From Variovorax sp. OAS795 (GTDB taxonomy: Bacteria; Pseudomonadota; Gammaproteobacteria; Burkholderiales; Burkholderiaceae_C): a stretch of 64,000 nucleotides of DNA. Under the pieces are notes generated by a model. The model did no database searches. It was not told the origin of the DNA and saw only the letters and a program-made list of their open reading frames with translations. Each line of letters opens with the position of its first letter. Within the stretch, counting starts at the first letter, position 1. A program made the translations under genes and the position numbers. The stretch covers positions 1,054,001 through 1,118,000 of the forward strand of contig NZ_JBEPOH010000001.1 in NCBI RefSeq assembly GCF_040546685.1, given 5' to 3'. Shown one piece after another: positions 43,816-53,149 of the stretch.

Positions 43816-44172
43816 TCATTGGGGCGCGGGGCGCGCATGGCGGTTGCTGCCGTCCTTGCGCTGTTCCTTCGACGGATCGCCGTCCCGGGTGGGCGCGAGG
43901 CCACCGGGCGTTGCGGCCGACGGCGGGCGCGAGGTCTGTGTGCGCGCGCTCGCCGGGCCCTTGTCGCTGCCGAGGCCACCCTGGTCCATGGCGCCGTTCG
44001 GCTGCTCGGCCGGGCGCGTGGCCGGTGCCTTCTGCGCGTCGCTCTGCGGCGGCGCGCGGGTGCCCTTGGGGTTGCCGGTGGGCTGGGCCGCGACGGCCAT
44101 GGCGAGCAGGGTGCCGGCCACGAGGCCATATTTCAGATGACGGAGTGCGGAGCGCGATGCAGGTGTGGCCAT
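43816..44172 (-). CDS. Small exported Pro/Gln-rich protein
   Basis: A 118-residue protein with a signal peptide (LKYGLVAGTLLAMAVAA) and a mature part of low complexity rich in Pro, Gly, Ala and charged residues (GNPKGTRAPPQSDAQKAPATR; GDPSKEQRKDGSNRHARP). Likely periplasmic and disordered. Start complement 44172, with GGAGAAA upstream. It is divergent from the gene at 44364 across a 191-bp gap. No function is known to me. Confidence 0.6.
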   Translation of the reverse strand: MATPASRSALRHLKYGLVAGTLLAMAVAAQPTGNPKGTRAPPQSDAQKAPATRPAEQPNGAMDQGGLGSDKGPASARTQTSRPPSAATPGGLAPTRDGDPSKEQRKDGSNRHARPAPQ

Positions 44173-44363
44173 GGGAGAAATCCTTGAGATGAATCTGCAA
44201 GCCTCCTTTCTCGCGCACCCTGGGCGCGCCCTTGTAGGCAGGCGCAGCATTCCCGCGCCGGTGGCATGCCTGCGCACTTGCTGGTGCAAAAGACGCGCAG
44301 CTTTCCTACGCACCTGCGCACGGGCGCGGGGCACGGTGCAGTTTTGCAAGGAAGGATTCGAGC

Positions 44364-44636
44364 GTGACCAGATCCACCACAGAGACGAACAAGCCAGCGC
44401 AACCGGCGGATACACCTGCCTACGGCAAACCCACACCCGCGCAGAAAAGCATGAAGCGCGAAGCCAGGACATCCGCAGAGAACGGCGAGCCCGTGGGCCC
44501 CAACGACGGCCCCGCGATCACTTCGGCGCGCAAGCCGCCCACGCCGGGCGACGCGGGCGTGGGCGAGTCGGACAACGAGGGCAGTTCGCCCTACAGCCAG
44601 CCCGGGCGCCCCGAAAAACCATTCCGCGAGGAGTGA
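44364..44636 (+). CDS. Small hydrophilic disordered protein
   Basis: A 90-residue protein started by GTG 44364, behind AAGGAAGGA. Rich in Pro, Thr, Glu and Lys (TRSTTETNKPAQPADTPAYGK, QKSMKREARTSAENGEPVGPND, GESDNEGSSPYSQPGRPEKPF). It resembles small stress-protein relatives of general hydrophilin character but matches no family I can name. The TTTCCTACGC element lies about 52 bases ahead of the start. Confidence 0.55.
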   Translation: MTRSTTETNKPAQPADTPAYGKPTPAQKSMKREARTSAENGEPVGPNDGPAITSARKPPTPGDAGVGESDNEGSSPYSQPGRPEKPFREE

Positions 44637-44645
44637 GGCGCTGCC

Positions 44646-44664
44646 CGGCCCGGCCGCCGGGCCG
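44646..44664 (+). terminator. GC hairpin after the small hydrophilic gene
   Basis: Perfect 8-bp stem CGGCCCGG with CCGGGCCG around a 3-base loop, ten bases after the stop of the preceding gene. No T-run follows, so termination strength is uncertain. The remaining gap to 44837 has a GGAACC (44739-44744) that could be an ECF-type -35 box for the next gene. Confidence 0.4.
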
Positions 44665-44836
44665 TGGCCGAAGAACCCCTACAGCGGACGTCGGGCGACA
44701 CCGACACGCGCGCGTGTCCGCCCGAACACCATTCGATTTGGAACCCGGCGCATCGCGGCCGCCTAGTGCCCCGCCTGCAGCTGGCGATTTTTCAACCCGC
44801 CTCGATTCCAGCGAGGCACATGATGGAGCAAATACC

Positions 44837-45316
44837 ATGGCCAACTACACGAACACCGCCGGCACCGCCACCAATGAAAACGTGGTCGAGGTGCTGAACG
44901 ACCTGCTCGAGAACACGCGTGACGGCGAATACGGATTCCGCGCCTGTGCCGAGGAAGTCGATTCGCCGCAGCTCAAGCAGGTCTTCCAGAACCGCTCGGC
45001 CGAATGCGCCAAGGCCGCCGGGGAACTGGTGCAACTCATCCGGCGCTTCGGCGGCTCGCCCGACGATGGCGGCACGGTGAGCGGCGCCATGCACCGCGGC
45101 TGGGTGCACGTGAAGGGCTCGGTGGGCGCCAACAGCGCGCTCTCGATGCTTGAGGAGTGCGAGCGCGGTGAAGACGCCGCGGTGGCGCGCTACCGCAAGG
45201 CGCTGAAGGCCGATCTCCCGGCCGACGTGCGTGCCGCGATCCAGCAGCAGGCCGACGGCGCGCAGCGCAACCACGACCAGATCAAGCAGCTGCGCGACCA
45301 GATGCGCAACAAGTAA
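44837..45316 (+). CDS. DUF2383 (PA2169-like) four-helix protein
   Basis: A 159-residue helical protein: NENVVEVLNDLLENTRDGEYGFRACAEEVDSP, then FQNRSAECAKAAGELVQLIRRFGGSPDDGGTVSGAMHRGWV, and LSMLEECERGEDAAVARYRKAL. This is the PA2169/DUF2383 ferritin-like four-helix bundle with the ECERGED motif typical of the family. Members are widespread in stress-exposed proteobacteria; the biochemical role is not established. Start ATG 44837; it seems monocistronic. Confidence 0.87.
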   Translation: MANYTNTAGTATNENVVEVLNDLLENTRDGEYGFRACAEEVDSPQLKQVFQNRSAECAKAAGELVQLIRRFGGSPDDGGTVSGAMHRGWVHVKGSVGANSALSMLEECERGEDAAVARYRKALKADLPADVRAAIQQQADGAQRNHDQIKQLRDQMRNK

Positions 45317-45395
45317 GGGCGCTGCCCCGGCGAGCGGGCGGCCCGGGGACGGCGGGGCAAAATGGACATCGTCTTGCAACTGCGGCAGTCCGTAC

Positions 45396-46112
45396 TTGAA
45401 CTCCTTCTTCCCCGACCTCACCCGCTTCGAAGCCGCCATCGTCGATCTCGATGGCACCATGGTGGACACGCTCGGCGACTTTGCGGTGTCGCTGAACCGC
45501 ATGCTCGCCGACCTGTCCTTGCCGCCGGTGGCTGCGGCCGCCATCGGGAACATGGTGGGCAAGGGGTCTGAGCACCTGATTCTCTCGGCCCTCGCGCATG
45601 TGATGCCGAGCGATGAGACCGCGGGCGCACCGGCGCTGCATGCACGGCCAGAGGCGCTGTTCGACCGGGCCTGGGAACGCTACCAGCACCATTACCTCGC
45701 CATCAACGGGCAGCACTCGGCGGTGTACCCCGGAGTGGTCGAGGGCCTCGAGGCGCTGCGCTCGCGGGGGCTGCGCCTCGCCTGCCTCACCAACAAGCCG
45801 ACCTCCTTCGCCAGGCCGCTCCTGGCGGCCAAGGGGCTCGATGGCTTTTTCGAGTTCGCGTTCGGCGGCGATGCGTTTACGCGCAAGAAGCCCGATCCGC
45901 TGCCGTTGCTGAAGACCTGCGAGGCGCTCGGCACCGTGCCCGCACGCACGCTGATGATCGGCGACTCGAGCAACGACGCCAAGGCCGCGCGTGCAGCGGG
46001 CTGTCCGGTGCTGCTGGTGACCTACGGCTACAACCACGGCGAGCCGGTGCGCGGCGTCGATGCCGATGGCTTCGTGGATTCGCTGGCCGCGCTCGATCAC
46101 GCGGCGGTCTGA
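45396..46112 (+). CDS. gph: Phosphoglycolate phosphatase (HAD family)
   Basis: A 238-residue HAD hydrolase that removes phosphoglycolate formed after DNA damage repair. Motif I is AAIVDLDGTMVDT, motif II CLTNKPTSF, and motifs III/IV RKKPDPLPLL with LMIGDSSNDAKAA. No ATG lies before motif I in this frame; TTG 45396 gives the shortest sensible N-terminus (LNSFFPDLTRFE). gph next to the trp genes is the usual arrangement in this family, which supports the call over other HAD enzymes. Confidence 0.88.
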   Translation: MNSFFPDLTRFEAAIVDLDGTMVDTLGDFAVSLNRMLADLSLPPVAAAAIGNMVGKGSEHLILSALAHVMPSDETAGAPALHARPEALFDRAWERYQHHYLAINGQHSAVYPGVVEGLEALRSRGLRLACLTNKPTSFARPLLAAKGLDGFFEFAFGGDAFTRKKPDPLPLLKTCEALGTVPARTLMIGDSSNDAKAARAAGCPVLLVTYGYNHGEPVRGVDADGFVDSLAALDHAAV

Positions 46113-46127
46113 GCCGGAAGGTCGTGG

Positions 46128-46733
46128 CTAAGGCTGCTTGCCGAGCAGCGCGTCCTTGAGCTTCCAGTCGGCCGGCACCGGGCCGAGCCAGATGCGCAGC
46201 AGCGCGTTGAAGAAGGCCTGTTCCTTGATCGGGTCGGGCTGCGCCACGCCGCGCACCGTGATCACGGTGCCCGTGCCGGGCAGCCAGTCGACCGTGAAGG
46301 TGTCACCGGTCTTGAGCTGCTTCTGGTCGGCAAACATTTGTCCCATGCGCAGCAGACCGGGAATCAGGTTGACCATTTCGCTCTTGGGCGAATTTTCTTC
46401 CACGCCCTTGGTGAAGAGCTTGCCGAGTTCGTTGGCATCGATGTCGCGCAGCATGGTGATGGCCACGCGCTTGGGACCTGGCGCGGCGAGCGCCTCTTCG
46501 GGGGTGGAGACTTTCTTTCCCACATAGAACCCGGCCGTGTAGACCTTGAAGACGGCTTTGTAGCGAACCCCCGCGCCGTTGAGCTGCAAGGTGCTGCCGC
46601 GCAGGTCGAGGGTGTCATTCAGCTTGACGCCGCCCACGTCGACCTGGGCGGCGGAGGCGCCGAGCACGGCGCAGGCGAAGGCCAGGGCCGCCAGGCGGGA
46701 GAACGGCAAGGTCGGGAGCGAAAAGGCGGGCAA
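46128..46733 (-). CDS. Periplasmic chalcone-isomerase-fold protein
   Basis: A 201-residue protein with signal peptide (LAALAFACAVLGASAAQ) and a chalcone-isomerase-like domain: VGGVKLNDTLDLRGSTLQLNGAG, YKAVFKVYTAGFYVGKK, RDIDANELGKLFTKGVEENSP and LRIWLGPVPADWKLKDALLG. Bacterial members are of unknown function and probably bind fatty acids. It is placed head-away from trpE and tail-to-tail with gph, so it is an independent unit. Confidence 0.88.
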   Translation of the reverse strand: MPAFSLPTLPFSRLAALAFACAVLGASAAQVDVGGVKLNDTLDLRGSTLQLNGAGVRYKAVFKVYTAGFYVGKKVSTPEEALAAPGPKRVAITMLRDIDANELGKLFTKGVEENSPKSEMVNLIPGLLRMGQMFADQKQLKTGDTFTVDWLPGTGTVITVRGVAQPDPIKEQAFFNALLRIWLGPVPADWKLKDALLGKQP

Positions 46734-46860
46734 GGGGTTCTCCTCAATTTGCGAACGGTCGTGCTAATGTATCTTTTCGTTCTACCCCGTCTTCCTCGGG
46801 GGAACCCTGAAGCGGCCGGTTGCACGCGGCGGCGTTTTCGTCGGCTAAACTCCACGCTCC

Positions 46861-46944
46861 ATGTTCGTTCATCACATCATTCAAACAGGTGAAGGCAGCC
46901 GGGGAGCCTGGCCCTGGCGTCGCCATACATCGCTGACTGTTTGA
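46861..46944 (+). CDS. trpL: trp operon leader peptide with Trp-Pro-Trp
   Basis: A 27-codon frame starts at ATG 46861 and stops at TGA 46942-46944, about 115 bases ahead of trpE. Codons 17-19 are TGG CCC TGG, giving Trp-Pro-Trp (GAWPWRRH). Two Trp codons this close in so short a frame directly upstream of trpE is the hallmark of transcription attenuation: ribosome stalling under tryptophan shortage alters folding of the RNA downstream. The ribosome site is weak, which is common for leaders. It is short and can be missed by gene finders. Confidence 0.75.
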   Translation: MFVHHIIQTGEGSRGAWPWRRHTSLTV

Positions 46945-46946
46945 TT

Positions 46947-46964
46947 GCACGGCGCACGCCGTGC
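46947..46964 (+). promoter_or_regulatory. trpE leader hairpin (attenuator region)
   Basis: Two bases after the leader-peptide stop, GCACGGC pairs with GCCGTGC (7 bp, 4-base loop). It lies within the 115-base segment between trpL and trpE and is the best candidate for part of the attenuator. No T-run follows, so which structure terminates and which antiterminates is not resolved by eye. Confidence 0.5.
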
Positions 46965-47059
46965 GCCCGCGGTACCGGATCGCCCATCGACGCCGGACCA
47001 CCTGTGAATGACCTTGCCCCGGCCGAAAGATGCGCCAGCGGCAATTGGAGAACGAATCC

Positions 47060-48562
47060 GTGATCACCGAACTTGAATTCAAGAGCCTCAGCGCGCAGGG
47101 CTACAACCGCATTCCGCTGATGGCCGAGGCCTTTGCCGACCTCGAGACACCGCTTTCCCTCTACCTCAAGCTGGCCCATTCGCAAGGCGGCGGCAAGCAC
47201 AGCTTCCTGCTCGAATCGGTGGTGGGCGGCGAGCGCTTCGGGCGCTACAGCTTCATCGGCCTGCCCGCGCGGACCCTGCTGCGCGCATCCGGCTTCGGGG
47301 CCGACGCCGTGACCGAGGTGGTGACCGACGGCCAGGTGGTCGAGACCGCCGCCGGCAATCCGCTGGACTTCGTCGCCGAGTACCAGAAGCGCTTCAAGGT
47401 GGCGCTGCGGCCCGGCCTGCCAAGGTTTTGCGGCGGGCTTGCGGGCTACTTCGGCTACGACACGGTGCGGCACATCGAGCGCAAGCTCGAGAAGAGCTGC
47501 CCGCCCGATACGCTGGGCTGCCCCGACATCCTGCTGCTGCAGTGCGAAGAGCTGGCCGTCATCGACAACCTCTCGGGCAAGCTCTACCTGATCGTCTATG
47601 CCGACCCGAAGCAGCCCGAGGCCTATGCGGTGGGCAAGCGCCGCCTGCGCGAACTCAAGGAGAAGCTCAAGTACTCGGTCAGTGCGCCGGTCGTGAAACC
47701 GACGCAGCCGCATCCGCCCGAGCGCAGCTTTGCCAAGGCCGACTACCTTGCGGCCGTGGAGCGCGCCAAGGACATGATCGCCGCCGGCGACTTCATGCAG
47801 GTGCAGGTGGGCCAGCGCATCAGCAAGCGCTACACCGAGTCGCCGCTGTCGCTGTACCGCGCGCTGCGTTCGCTGAACCCCTCGCCCTACATGTACTACT
47901 ACCACCTGGGCGACTTCCACGTGGTGGGCGCCTCGCCCGAGATCCTGGTGCGCCAGGAGAACACGGGCGACGGCGAGCAGAAGATCACCATCCGACCGCT
48001 GGCCGGCACCCGCCCGCGCGGCGCCTCGCTGGAGCTGGACAAGGCCGCCGAGGAAGAACTCATCAACGACCCGAAGGAGCGCGCCGAGCACGTGATGCTG
48101 ATCGACCTCGCGCGCAACGACATCGGCCGCATCGCCAAGACCGGCACCGTGAAGGTGACCGAGGCCTTCGCGGTGGAGCGCTACAGCCACGTGATGCACA
48201 TCGTGAGCAACGTCGAAGGCACGCTGAAGGACGGCATGACCGCCATCGACGTGCTCAAGGCCACGTTCCCGGCCGGCACGCTGACCGGTGCGCCCAAGGT
48301 GCATGCGATGGAACTCATCGACCAGCTGGAGCCCACCAAGCGCGGCCTCTACGGCGGCGCCTGCGGCTACATCAGCTATGCCGGCGACATGGACGTGGCC
48401 ATCGCCATCCGCACCGGGATCGTGAAGGACCAGATGCTGCACGTGCAGGCCGCGGCCGGGGTGGTCGCCGACTCGGTGCCCGAGCTGGAGTGGAAAGAAA
48501 CAGAGGCCAAGGCGCGCGCGTTGCTGCGGGCGGCCGAGCTGGTCGAGGAGGGGCTGGAATGA
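47060..48562 (+). CDS. trpE: Anthranilate synthase component I
   Basis: A 500-residue enzyme that makes anthranilate from chorismate with ammonia from TrpG. The tryptophan feedback motif LLES is present in [19 protein letters not shown]. The chorismate-binding domain shows [40 protein letters not shown] and [18 protein letters not shown] 47060 is chosen as start because TTGGAG lies nine bases ahead; the ATG at 47030 lacks a site. Expression is likely attenuated through trpL, and activity is feedback inhibited. Confidence 0.96.
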   Translation: MITELEFKSLSAQGYNRIPLMAEAFADLETPLSLYLKLAHSQGGGKHSFLLESVVGGERFGRYSFIGLPARTLLRASGFGADAVTEVVTDGQVVETAAGNPLDFVAEYQKRFKVALRPGLPRFCGGLAGYFGYDTVRHIERKLEKSCPPDTLGCPDILLLQCEELAVIDNLSGKLYLIVYADPKQPEAYAVGKRRLRELKEKLKYSVSAPVVKPTQPHPPERSFAKADYLAAVERAKDMIAAGDFMQVQVGQRISKRYTESPLSLYRALRSLNPSPYMYYYHLGDFHVVGASPEILVRQENTGDGEQKITIRPLAGTRPRGASLELDKAAEEELINDPKERAEHVMLIDLARNDIGRIAKTGTVKVTEAFAVERYSHVMHIVSNVEGTLKDGMTAIDVLKATFPAGTLTGAPKVHAMELIDQLEPTKRGLYGGACGYISYAGDMDVAIAIRTGIVKDQMLHVQAAAGVVADSVPELEWKETEAKARALLRAAELVEEGLE

Positions 48563-48951
48563 GCAACGTACCCGACATCCAGAACGATTTTTCGCACGAG
48601 ATCATCGGCGCAGCGGTCGAGGTCCAGCGCGTGCTCGGCACGGGCCTGAGCGAAGACGCCTATGCCGCGGCACTGGCGATCGAACTCGCGGAGCGCGAGA
48701 TCGGTTTTGCGCAAGGCATGGCGCTGTCGGCCAGCTACAAGGGCCGTTCGCTGGGCGAGGTCTACCGCGCGGGCTTCGTGGTCGAGCAATCGGTCATCGT
48801 CGAGCTCAAGGCGGTCGACGTGCTGACCGACCTGCACCGCGCGCAGGTGCTTGCTGCGCTGCGCCTCTCGGGCCTCAAGCTGGGCCTCCTGATCAACTTC
48901 AACGTGTTCCCCGTCGTCAAGGGCGTGCACCGGATTGTGAGCAAGCCATGA
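48559..48951 (+). CDS. GxxExxY family protein inside the trp operon
   Basis: A 130-residue protein of the GxxExxY family, a PD-(D/E)XK nuclease-like fold of unknown role. Motifs: [25 protein letters not shown], the [12 protein letters not shown] strand with the E-x-K pair, and [23 protein letters not shown]. It overlaps trpE (ATGA) and trpG (ATGA), so it is translationally coupled on both sides, which is not a normal member of trp operons. It may be a passenger insertion that kept frame coupling, or have a real link to the pathway. Confidence 0.88.
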   Translation: MSNVPDIQNDFSHEIIGAAVEVQRVLGTGLSEDAYAAALAIELAEREIGFAQGMALSASYKGRSLGEVYRAGFVVEQSVIVELKAVDVLTDLHRAQVLAALRLSGLKLGLLINFNVFPVVKGVHRIVSKP

Positions 48952-49532
48952 AACTGCTGATGATCGACAACTACGATTCCTTCACCTACAACATCGTCCA
49001 GTACCTGGGCGAACTGGGGGCGGATGTCCAGGTGCACCGCAACGACGAGATCACCGTGGCGCAGATCGGCGAACTGGTCGCATCGGGCGTGACGCGGCTC
49101 GTGGTGTCGCCGGGGCCTTGCTCTCCGGCGGAGGCGGGCGTGTCGGTGGCGGCCATCGAGGCGTTCGCGGGCAAGCTGCCGATCCTCGGCGTGTGCCTCG
49201 GCCACCAGGCCATCGGCGCGGCCTTCGGCGGCAAGATCATTCGCGCGCGGCAGCTCATGCATGGCAAGACCAGCGAGATCACCACCACGCAGGAAGGCGT
49301 GTTCGCGGGACTGCCCGAGAAGTTCACCGTCAACCGCTATCACTCGTTGTCGATCGAGCGCGAAAGCTGCCCTTCGGTCCTGGCGATCACCGCGTGGACC
49401 GACGACGGCGAGATCATGGGCGTTCGGCACACCGGCTTTGCGCATGATGTGCGCATCGAGGGCGTGCAGTTCCACCCCGAATCGATCCTCACGGAGCACG
49501 GCCACGCGATGCTCAAGAACTTCCTGGACTGA
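48948..49532 (+). CDS. trpG: Anthranilate synthase component II (glutamine amidotransferase)
   Basis: A 194-residue class I glutamine amidotransferase that supplies ammonia to TrpE. The nucleophile is Cys83 in [15 protein letters not shown], and the triad is completed by H176 and E178 in FHPESI. The N-terminus [20 protein letters not shown] is typical. It overlaps the GxxExxY gene by four bases. It probably also serves folate synthesis through PabB, as common in bacteria; this is not shown here. Confidence 0.96.
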   Translation: MKLLMIDNYDSFTYNIVQYLGELGADVQVHRNDEITVAQIGELVASGVTRLVVSPGPCSPAEAGVSVAAIEAFAGKLPILGVCLGHQAIGAAFGGKIIRARQLMHGKTSEITTTQEGVFAGLPEKFTVNRYHSLSIERESCPSVLAITAWTDDGEIMGVRHTGFAHDVRIEGVQFHPESILTEHGHAMLKNFLD

Positions 49533-49537
49533 ACGCC

Positions 49538-50596
49538 ATGACCGACCGCTCTTCACTCGTCGACCTGCGCAGCGACACCGTCACGCAACCGACCGCGGCG
49601 ATGCGCGAGGCCATGATGGCGGCGCCGCTCGGCGACGACGTCTTCGGCACCGATCCGAGCGTCAACGGGCTGCAGGAAAAAATCGCTGCGCTGCTGGGCT
49701 TCGAGGCGGCGCTTTTCGTGCCGACGGGCACGCAGAGCAACCTCTGCGCCATTCTTTCGCACTGCGGGCGCGGCGACGAATACATCGTCGGCCAGCAGGC
49801 GCATTGCTACCGCTGGGAAGGCGGCGGCGCCGCGGTGTTCGGCAGCGTGCAGCCGCAGCCGCTCGACCATGCGCCCGACGGCACGCTGCCGCTCGCGCAG
49901 ATCGATGCGGCCATCAAGCCCGACGACGCGCACTTTGCGCGCACCCGCCTGCTCGCGCTGGAGAACACGCTGGGCGGCAAGCTGCTGCCGTTCGAGTACG
50001 TGCAGGCCGCAACGGACCTGGCCAAGCGCAAGGGCCTGCAGCGGCACCTGGACGGTGCGCGCCTCTTCAACGCCGCAACGGCGCAGGCGGCGCTGGACAA
50101 GCGCAGCGATATCCGCGCCGAAGCACGCCGGATCGCGCAGTGCTTCGACAGCGTGTCGGTCTGCTTCAGCAAGGGCCTGGGCGCACCCATCGGCTCGGCG
50201 CTGGTCGGTTCGCGCGAGTTCATTGCGCGGGCGCACCGCATCCGCAAGATGGCGGGCGGCGGCATGCGGCAGGCCGGACTGCTTGCCGCGGGGGCTTCGC
50301 ATGCGCTCGAGCATCACGTCGATCGCCTGGCCGACGACCACGCACTGGCGCGGCGGCTGGCCGAAGGGCTGGAAGGCATCGAGGGATTGAAGGTCGAGGC
50401 ACCGCACACCAACATCGTGTTCGTCGATCTCACGGGCGCGGCGCAGGCCCGTTCCGCGGAGCTGCTCGCGCACCTGAACCAGCAGGGCATCCTTGCGACC
50501 GGCCTCTACCGGCTGCGCTTCGTGACGCACCTCGATGTCGATGCGGCCGGAGTCGATCGCGCCGTCGCCGCCATCCGCGGTTTCTTCAACGCCTGA
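49538..50596 (+). CDS. ltaE: Low-specificity L-threonine aldolase
   Basis: A 352-residue PLP enzyme that splits threonine or allo-threonine to glycine and acetaldehyde. Landmarks: VDLRSDTVTQPTAAMREAM, GDDVFGTDPSVNGLQEKIA, FVPTGTQSNLCAI, HLDGARLFNAA and the Schiff-base lysine K212 in CFSKGLGAPIGSAL. It begins five bases after trpG stop, so it is part of the trp transcription unit here. It has no known step in tryptophan synthesis. Confidence 0.93.
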   Translation: MTDRSSLVDLRSDTVTQPTAAMREAMMAAPLGDDVFGTDPSVNGLQEKIAALLGFEAALFVPTGTQSNLCAILSHCGRGDEYIVGQQAHCYRWEGGGAAVFGSVQPQPLDHAPDGTLPLAQIDAAIKPDDAHFARTRLLALENTLGGKLLPFEYVQAATDLAKRKGLQRHLDGARLFNAATAQAALDKRSDIRAEARRIAQCFDSVSVCFSKGLGAPIGSALVGSREFIARAHRIRKMAGGGMRQAGLLAAGASHALEHHVDRLADDHALARRLAEGLEGIEGLKVEAPHTNIVFVDLTGAAQARSAELLAHLNQQGILATGLYRLRFVTHLDVDAAGVDRAVAAIRGFFNA

Positions 50597-50612
50597 CGCA
50601 CGGGAGCCCGCG

Positions 50613-51275
50613 ATGCCCGATCTTCCGCATCTGCTCGCCTTCATCGCCGCGGGCTGGCTGCTGAACCTGACGCCGGGCCCCGACGTGCTGTACATCGTGG
50701 CCAACTCGCTGCGCTCGGGCGTGCGCGCCGGCATCGTGGGGGGCTTCGGCGTGCTCACCGGCTGCTTCGTCCACATCTTCGCGGCCGCCATCGGCGTCGG
50801 CACGCTGATGGCCACCTCGGCGGCGGCCTTCACGGTGCTCAAGTACGTGGGCGCGGCCTACCTGCTGTACCTGGGCCTGCGCATGGTGCTGTCGCGCGCG
50901 GGGCCGCCGGCCGACATGACGCAGGCCGCCGCAACCGCGATCCCCAGCCGCAGCCTGAAGGAGATTTTCATGGGCGGCTTCTGGACCAACGTGCTGAACC
51001 CGAAGGTCGCGCTGTTCTTCCTGGCCTTCGTGCCGCAGTTCATCGCCCCGGACGCCGACCACAAGGGCCTGTATTTCGTATTGCTGGGCGTGCTGTTCAA
51101 CCTGAATTCCATTCCCATCGTCGTCGGATGGGCTGCCTTCGCGGGGTGGATGGCGCGCAAAAGCACGGTGCAGAAGGGCATGCACTGGCTCGATCGTGCG
51201 GCGGGCGTCCTCTTCATCGGCTTCGGCCTCAAGCTTGCGTTCACCGACGCGCCGGCGGTTCGCGCCGGCCACTGA
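50613..51275 (+). CDS. LysE/RhtB-type amino-acid exporter
   Basis: A 220-residue membrane protein with about six helices and the LysE-family N-terminal motif GWLLNLTPGPDVLYIVANSL, then GFGVLTGCFVHIFAAAIGVG, YVGAAYLLYLGLRM and FWTNVLNPKVALFFLAFVPQF. It is in the inner membrane and probably exports an amino acid or homoserine/threonine-type compound. Start ATG 50613 after GGGAGCC. It lies between ltaE and trpD; the pairing with a threonine aldolase hints at threonine, but substrate is not shown. Confidence 0.9.
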   Translation: MPDLPHLLAFIAAGWLLNLTPGPDVLYIVANSLRSGVRAGIVGGFGVLTGCFVHIFAAAIGVGTLMATSAAAFTVLKYVGAAYLLYLGLRMVLSRAGPPADMTQAAATAIPSRSLKEIFMGGFWTNVLNPKVALFFLAFVPQFIAPDADHKGLYFVLLGVLFNLNSIPIVVGWAAFAGWMARKSTVQKGMHWLDRAAGVLFIGFGLKLAFTDAPAVRAGH

Positions 51276-51296
51276 CAAACACCCAGGAGACTTCCC

Positions 51297-52319
51297 ATGA
51301 TCACCCCCCAGGAAGCGCTGCAGCGCACCATCGAGCACCGCGAGGTCTTCCACGACGAGATGCTGCACATCGTGCGGCTCATCATGAGCGGCGAATGCTC
51401 GCCCGTGATGATGGCCGCGCTGATCACCGGCCTGCGCGTGAAGAAGGAAACCATCGGCGAGATCACCGCGGCCGCGCAGGTGATGCGCGAGGTGTCGACC
51501 AAGGTGCCGGTGAAGGACACCACGCACCTGGTCGACATCGTGGGCACCGGCGGCGACGGCTCGCACACCTTCAACATCTCGACCTGCTCGATGTTCGTCG
51601 CGGCAGCGGCCGGCGCCAAGGTGAGCAAGCATGGCGGGCGCAGCGTGTCGAGCAAGTCGGGCAGCGCCGACGTGCTGGAGTCGCTCGGGGTCAACATCAA
51701 CCTGCAGCCGGAGCAGATCGCACGCTCCATCGAAGAGGTGGGCATCGGCTTCATGTTCGCGCCCAACCACCACCCCGCCATGAAGAACGTGGCGCCGGTG
51801 CGCAAGGAGCTGGGCATCAAGACCATCTTCAACATCCTCGGTCCGCTGACCAACCCGGCGGGCGCGCCCAACATCCTCATGGGCGTGTTCCACCCCGACC
51901 TGGTGGGCATCCAGGTGCGCGCGCTGCAGCGCCTGGGCACCGAGCACGCCCTGGTGGTGTATGGCCGCGACGGCATGGACGAGATTTCGCTGGGCGCTGC
52001 CACCATGGTGGGCGAGCTCAAGGACGGTGAGATCCGCGAATACGAACTGCACCCCGAGGATTTCGGCTTTGCCATGTCGAGCAACCGCGCGCTGCGCGTG
52101 GAGACGCCCGAGCAGTCGAAGGCCATGCTGCTGGGGGTGCTGGACAACCAGTCCGGTCCCGCGCTGGACATCGTGCTGCTCAACGCCGGTGCGGCGCTGT
52201 ATGCGGCCAACGTGGTCGATTCGATGGCCGCGGGCATTGCGCGTGCACGCGAGGCGGTCGCCTCGGGCGCCGCGCGGGCCAAGCTGGCCGAGCTGGTCAA
52301 GGCCTCCACGGCCGCTTGA
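51297..52319 (+). CDS. trpD: Anthranilate phosphoribosyltransferase
   Basis: A 340-residue enzyme that joins anthranilate to PRPP. The signature is [50 protein letters not shown], given here in parts: the PRPP loop [11 protein letters not shown], the K-H-G-x-R motif, and the downstream [13 protein letters not shown]. Length is standard. AGGAGACTTCCC precedes ATG 51297. It follows the exporter by 21 bp in the same unit and is followed by trpC. Confidence 0.96.
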   Translation: MITPQEALQRTIEHREVFHDEMLHIVRLIMSGECSPVMMAALITGLRVKKETIGEITAAAQVMREVSTKVPVKDTTHLVDIVGTGGDGSHTFNISTCSMFVAAAAGAKVSKHGGRSVSSKSGSADVLESLGVNINLQPEQIARSIEEVGIGFMFAPNHHPAMKNVAPVRKELGIKTIFNILGPLTNPAGAPNILMGVFHPDLVGIQVRALQRLGTEHALVVYGRDGMDEISLGAATMVGELKDGEIREYELHPEDFGFAMSSNRALRVETPEQSKAMLLGVLDNQSGPALDIVLLNAGAALYAANVVDSMAAGIARAREAVASGAARAKLAELVKASTAA

Positions 52320-52348
52320 GCCACCACAGATTTCCGGGAACACAGAAC

Positions 52349-53149
52349 ATGTCCGACATCCTCGACAAGATCGTTGCCGTCAAGCGGCAGGAAATTGCGG
52401 CTGCGCAAAAGAGAAGCCCGCTCGAAGCCGTGCGCTTCGATGCCGAGAGCCGCGTGCTCACGCGCGACTTCGAAGGCGCGCTGCGCGCCAGGATCGCCGC
52501 CGGCCAGGCCGCGGTGATCGCCGAGGTCAAGAAGGCCAGCCCCAGCAAGGGCGTGCTGCGCGAAGACTTCATTCCAGCCGACATCGCGCAGAGCTATGCC
52601 GAAGGCGACGGGGAAATCAGCGCCGCCTGTCTCTCGGTGCTCACCGACAAGCAGTTTTTCCAGGGCGGCGTGGACTACCTCAAGCAGGCCCGCGCCTCCT
52701 GCGGCCTGCCGGTGCTGCGCAAGGACTTCATCGTCGACGCCTACCAGGTGTACGAATCGCGTGCGATGGGCGCCGATGCCATCCTGTTGATTGCCGCCGT
52801 GCTCGACGACGCGCAGATGAAGGACTACGAAGCCACGGCGCGCGCGCTCGGCATGACGGTGCTCGTCGAGGTGCACGACGCGGCCGAACTGGAGCGTGCG
52901 CTCAAGCTCAAGACACCGCTCGTCGGCGTGAACAACCGCAACCTGCGCAACTTCGAGGTCTCCATCCAGGCCACCATCGACCTCCTTCCGAGATTGCCGG
53001 CCGACCGGCTTGCCGTCACCGAATCGGGCATTGCCACGCGCGAGGACGTGGCCACGCTGCGCGCCGCGGGCGTCCATGCCTTCCTGGTGGGCGAAGCCTT
53101 CATGCGCGCCAAGGAGCCCGGCGAGGCGCTCGCGGCATTGTTCAAATGA
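52349..53149 (+). CDS. trpC: Indole-3-glycerol phosphate synthase
   Basis: A 266-residue TIM-barrel enzyme that closes the indole ring. Landmarks: [36 protein letters not shown] (catalytic lysines), [28 protein letters not shown] and [16 protein letters not shown] 52349 is chosen over an upstream in-frame ATG at 52316, which overlaps the trpD stop, because the conserved N-terminus starts with MSDILDK. It is monofunctional (no TrpF fusion). Its stop overlaps ung by ATGA. Confidence 0.96.
   Translation: MSDILDKIVAVKRQEIAAAQKRSPLEAVRFDAESRVLTRDFEGALRARIAAGQAAVIAEVKKASPSKGVLREDFIPADIAQSYAEGDGEISAACLSVLTDKQFFQGGVDYLKQARASCGLPVLRKDFIVDAYQVYESRAMGADAILLIAAVLDDAQMKDYEATARALGMTVLVEVHDAAELERALKLKTPLVGVNNRNLRNFEVSIQATIDLLPRLPADRLAVTESGIATREDVATLRAAGVHAFLVGEAFMRAKEPGEALAALFK

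Noticed and set aside
46820..46851. Promoter TTGCAC / TAAACT ahead of trpL
   Set aside because: Spacer would be 20 bases and the start would fall almost on the leader ATG; too weak to list.
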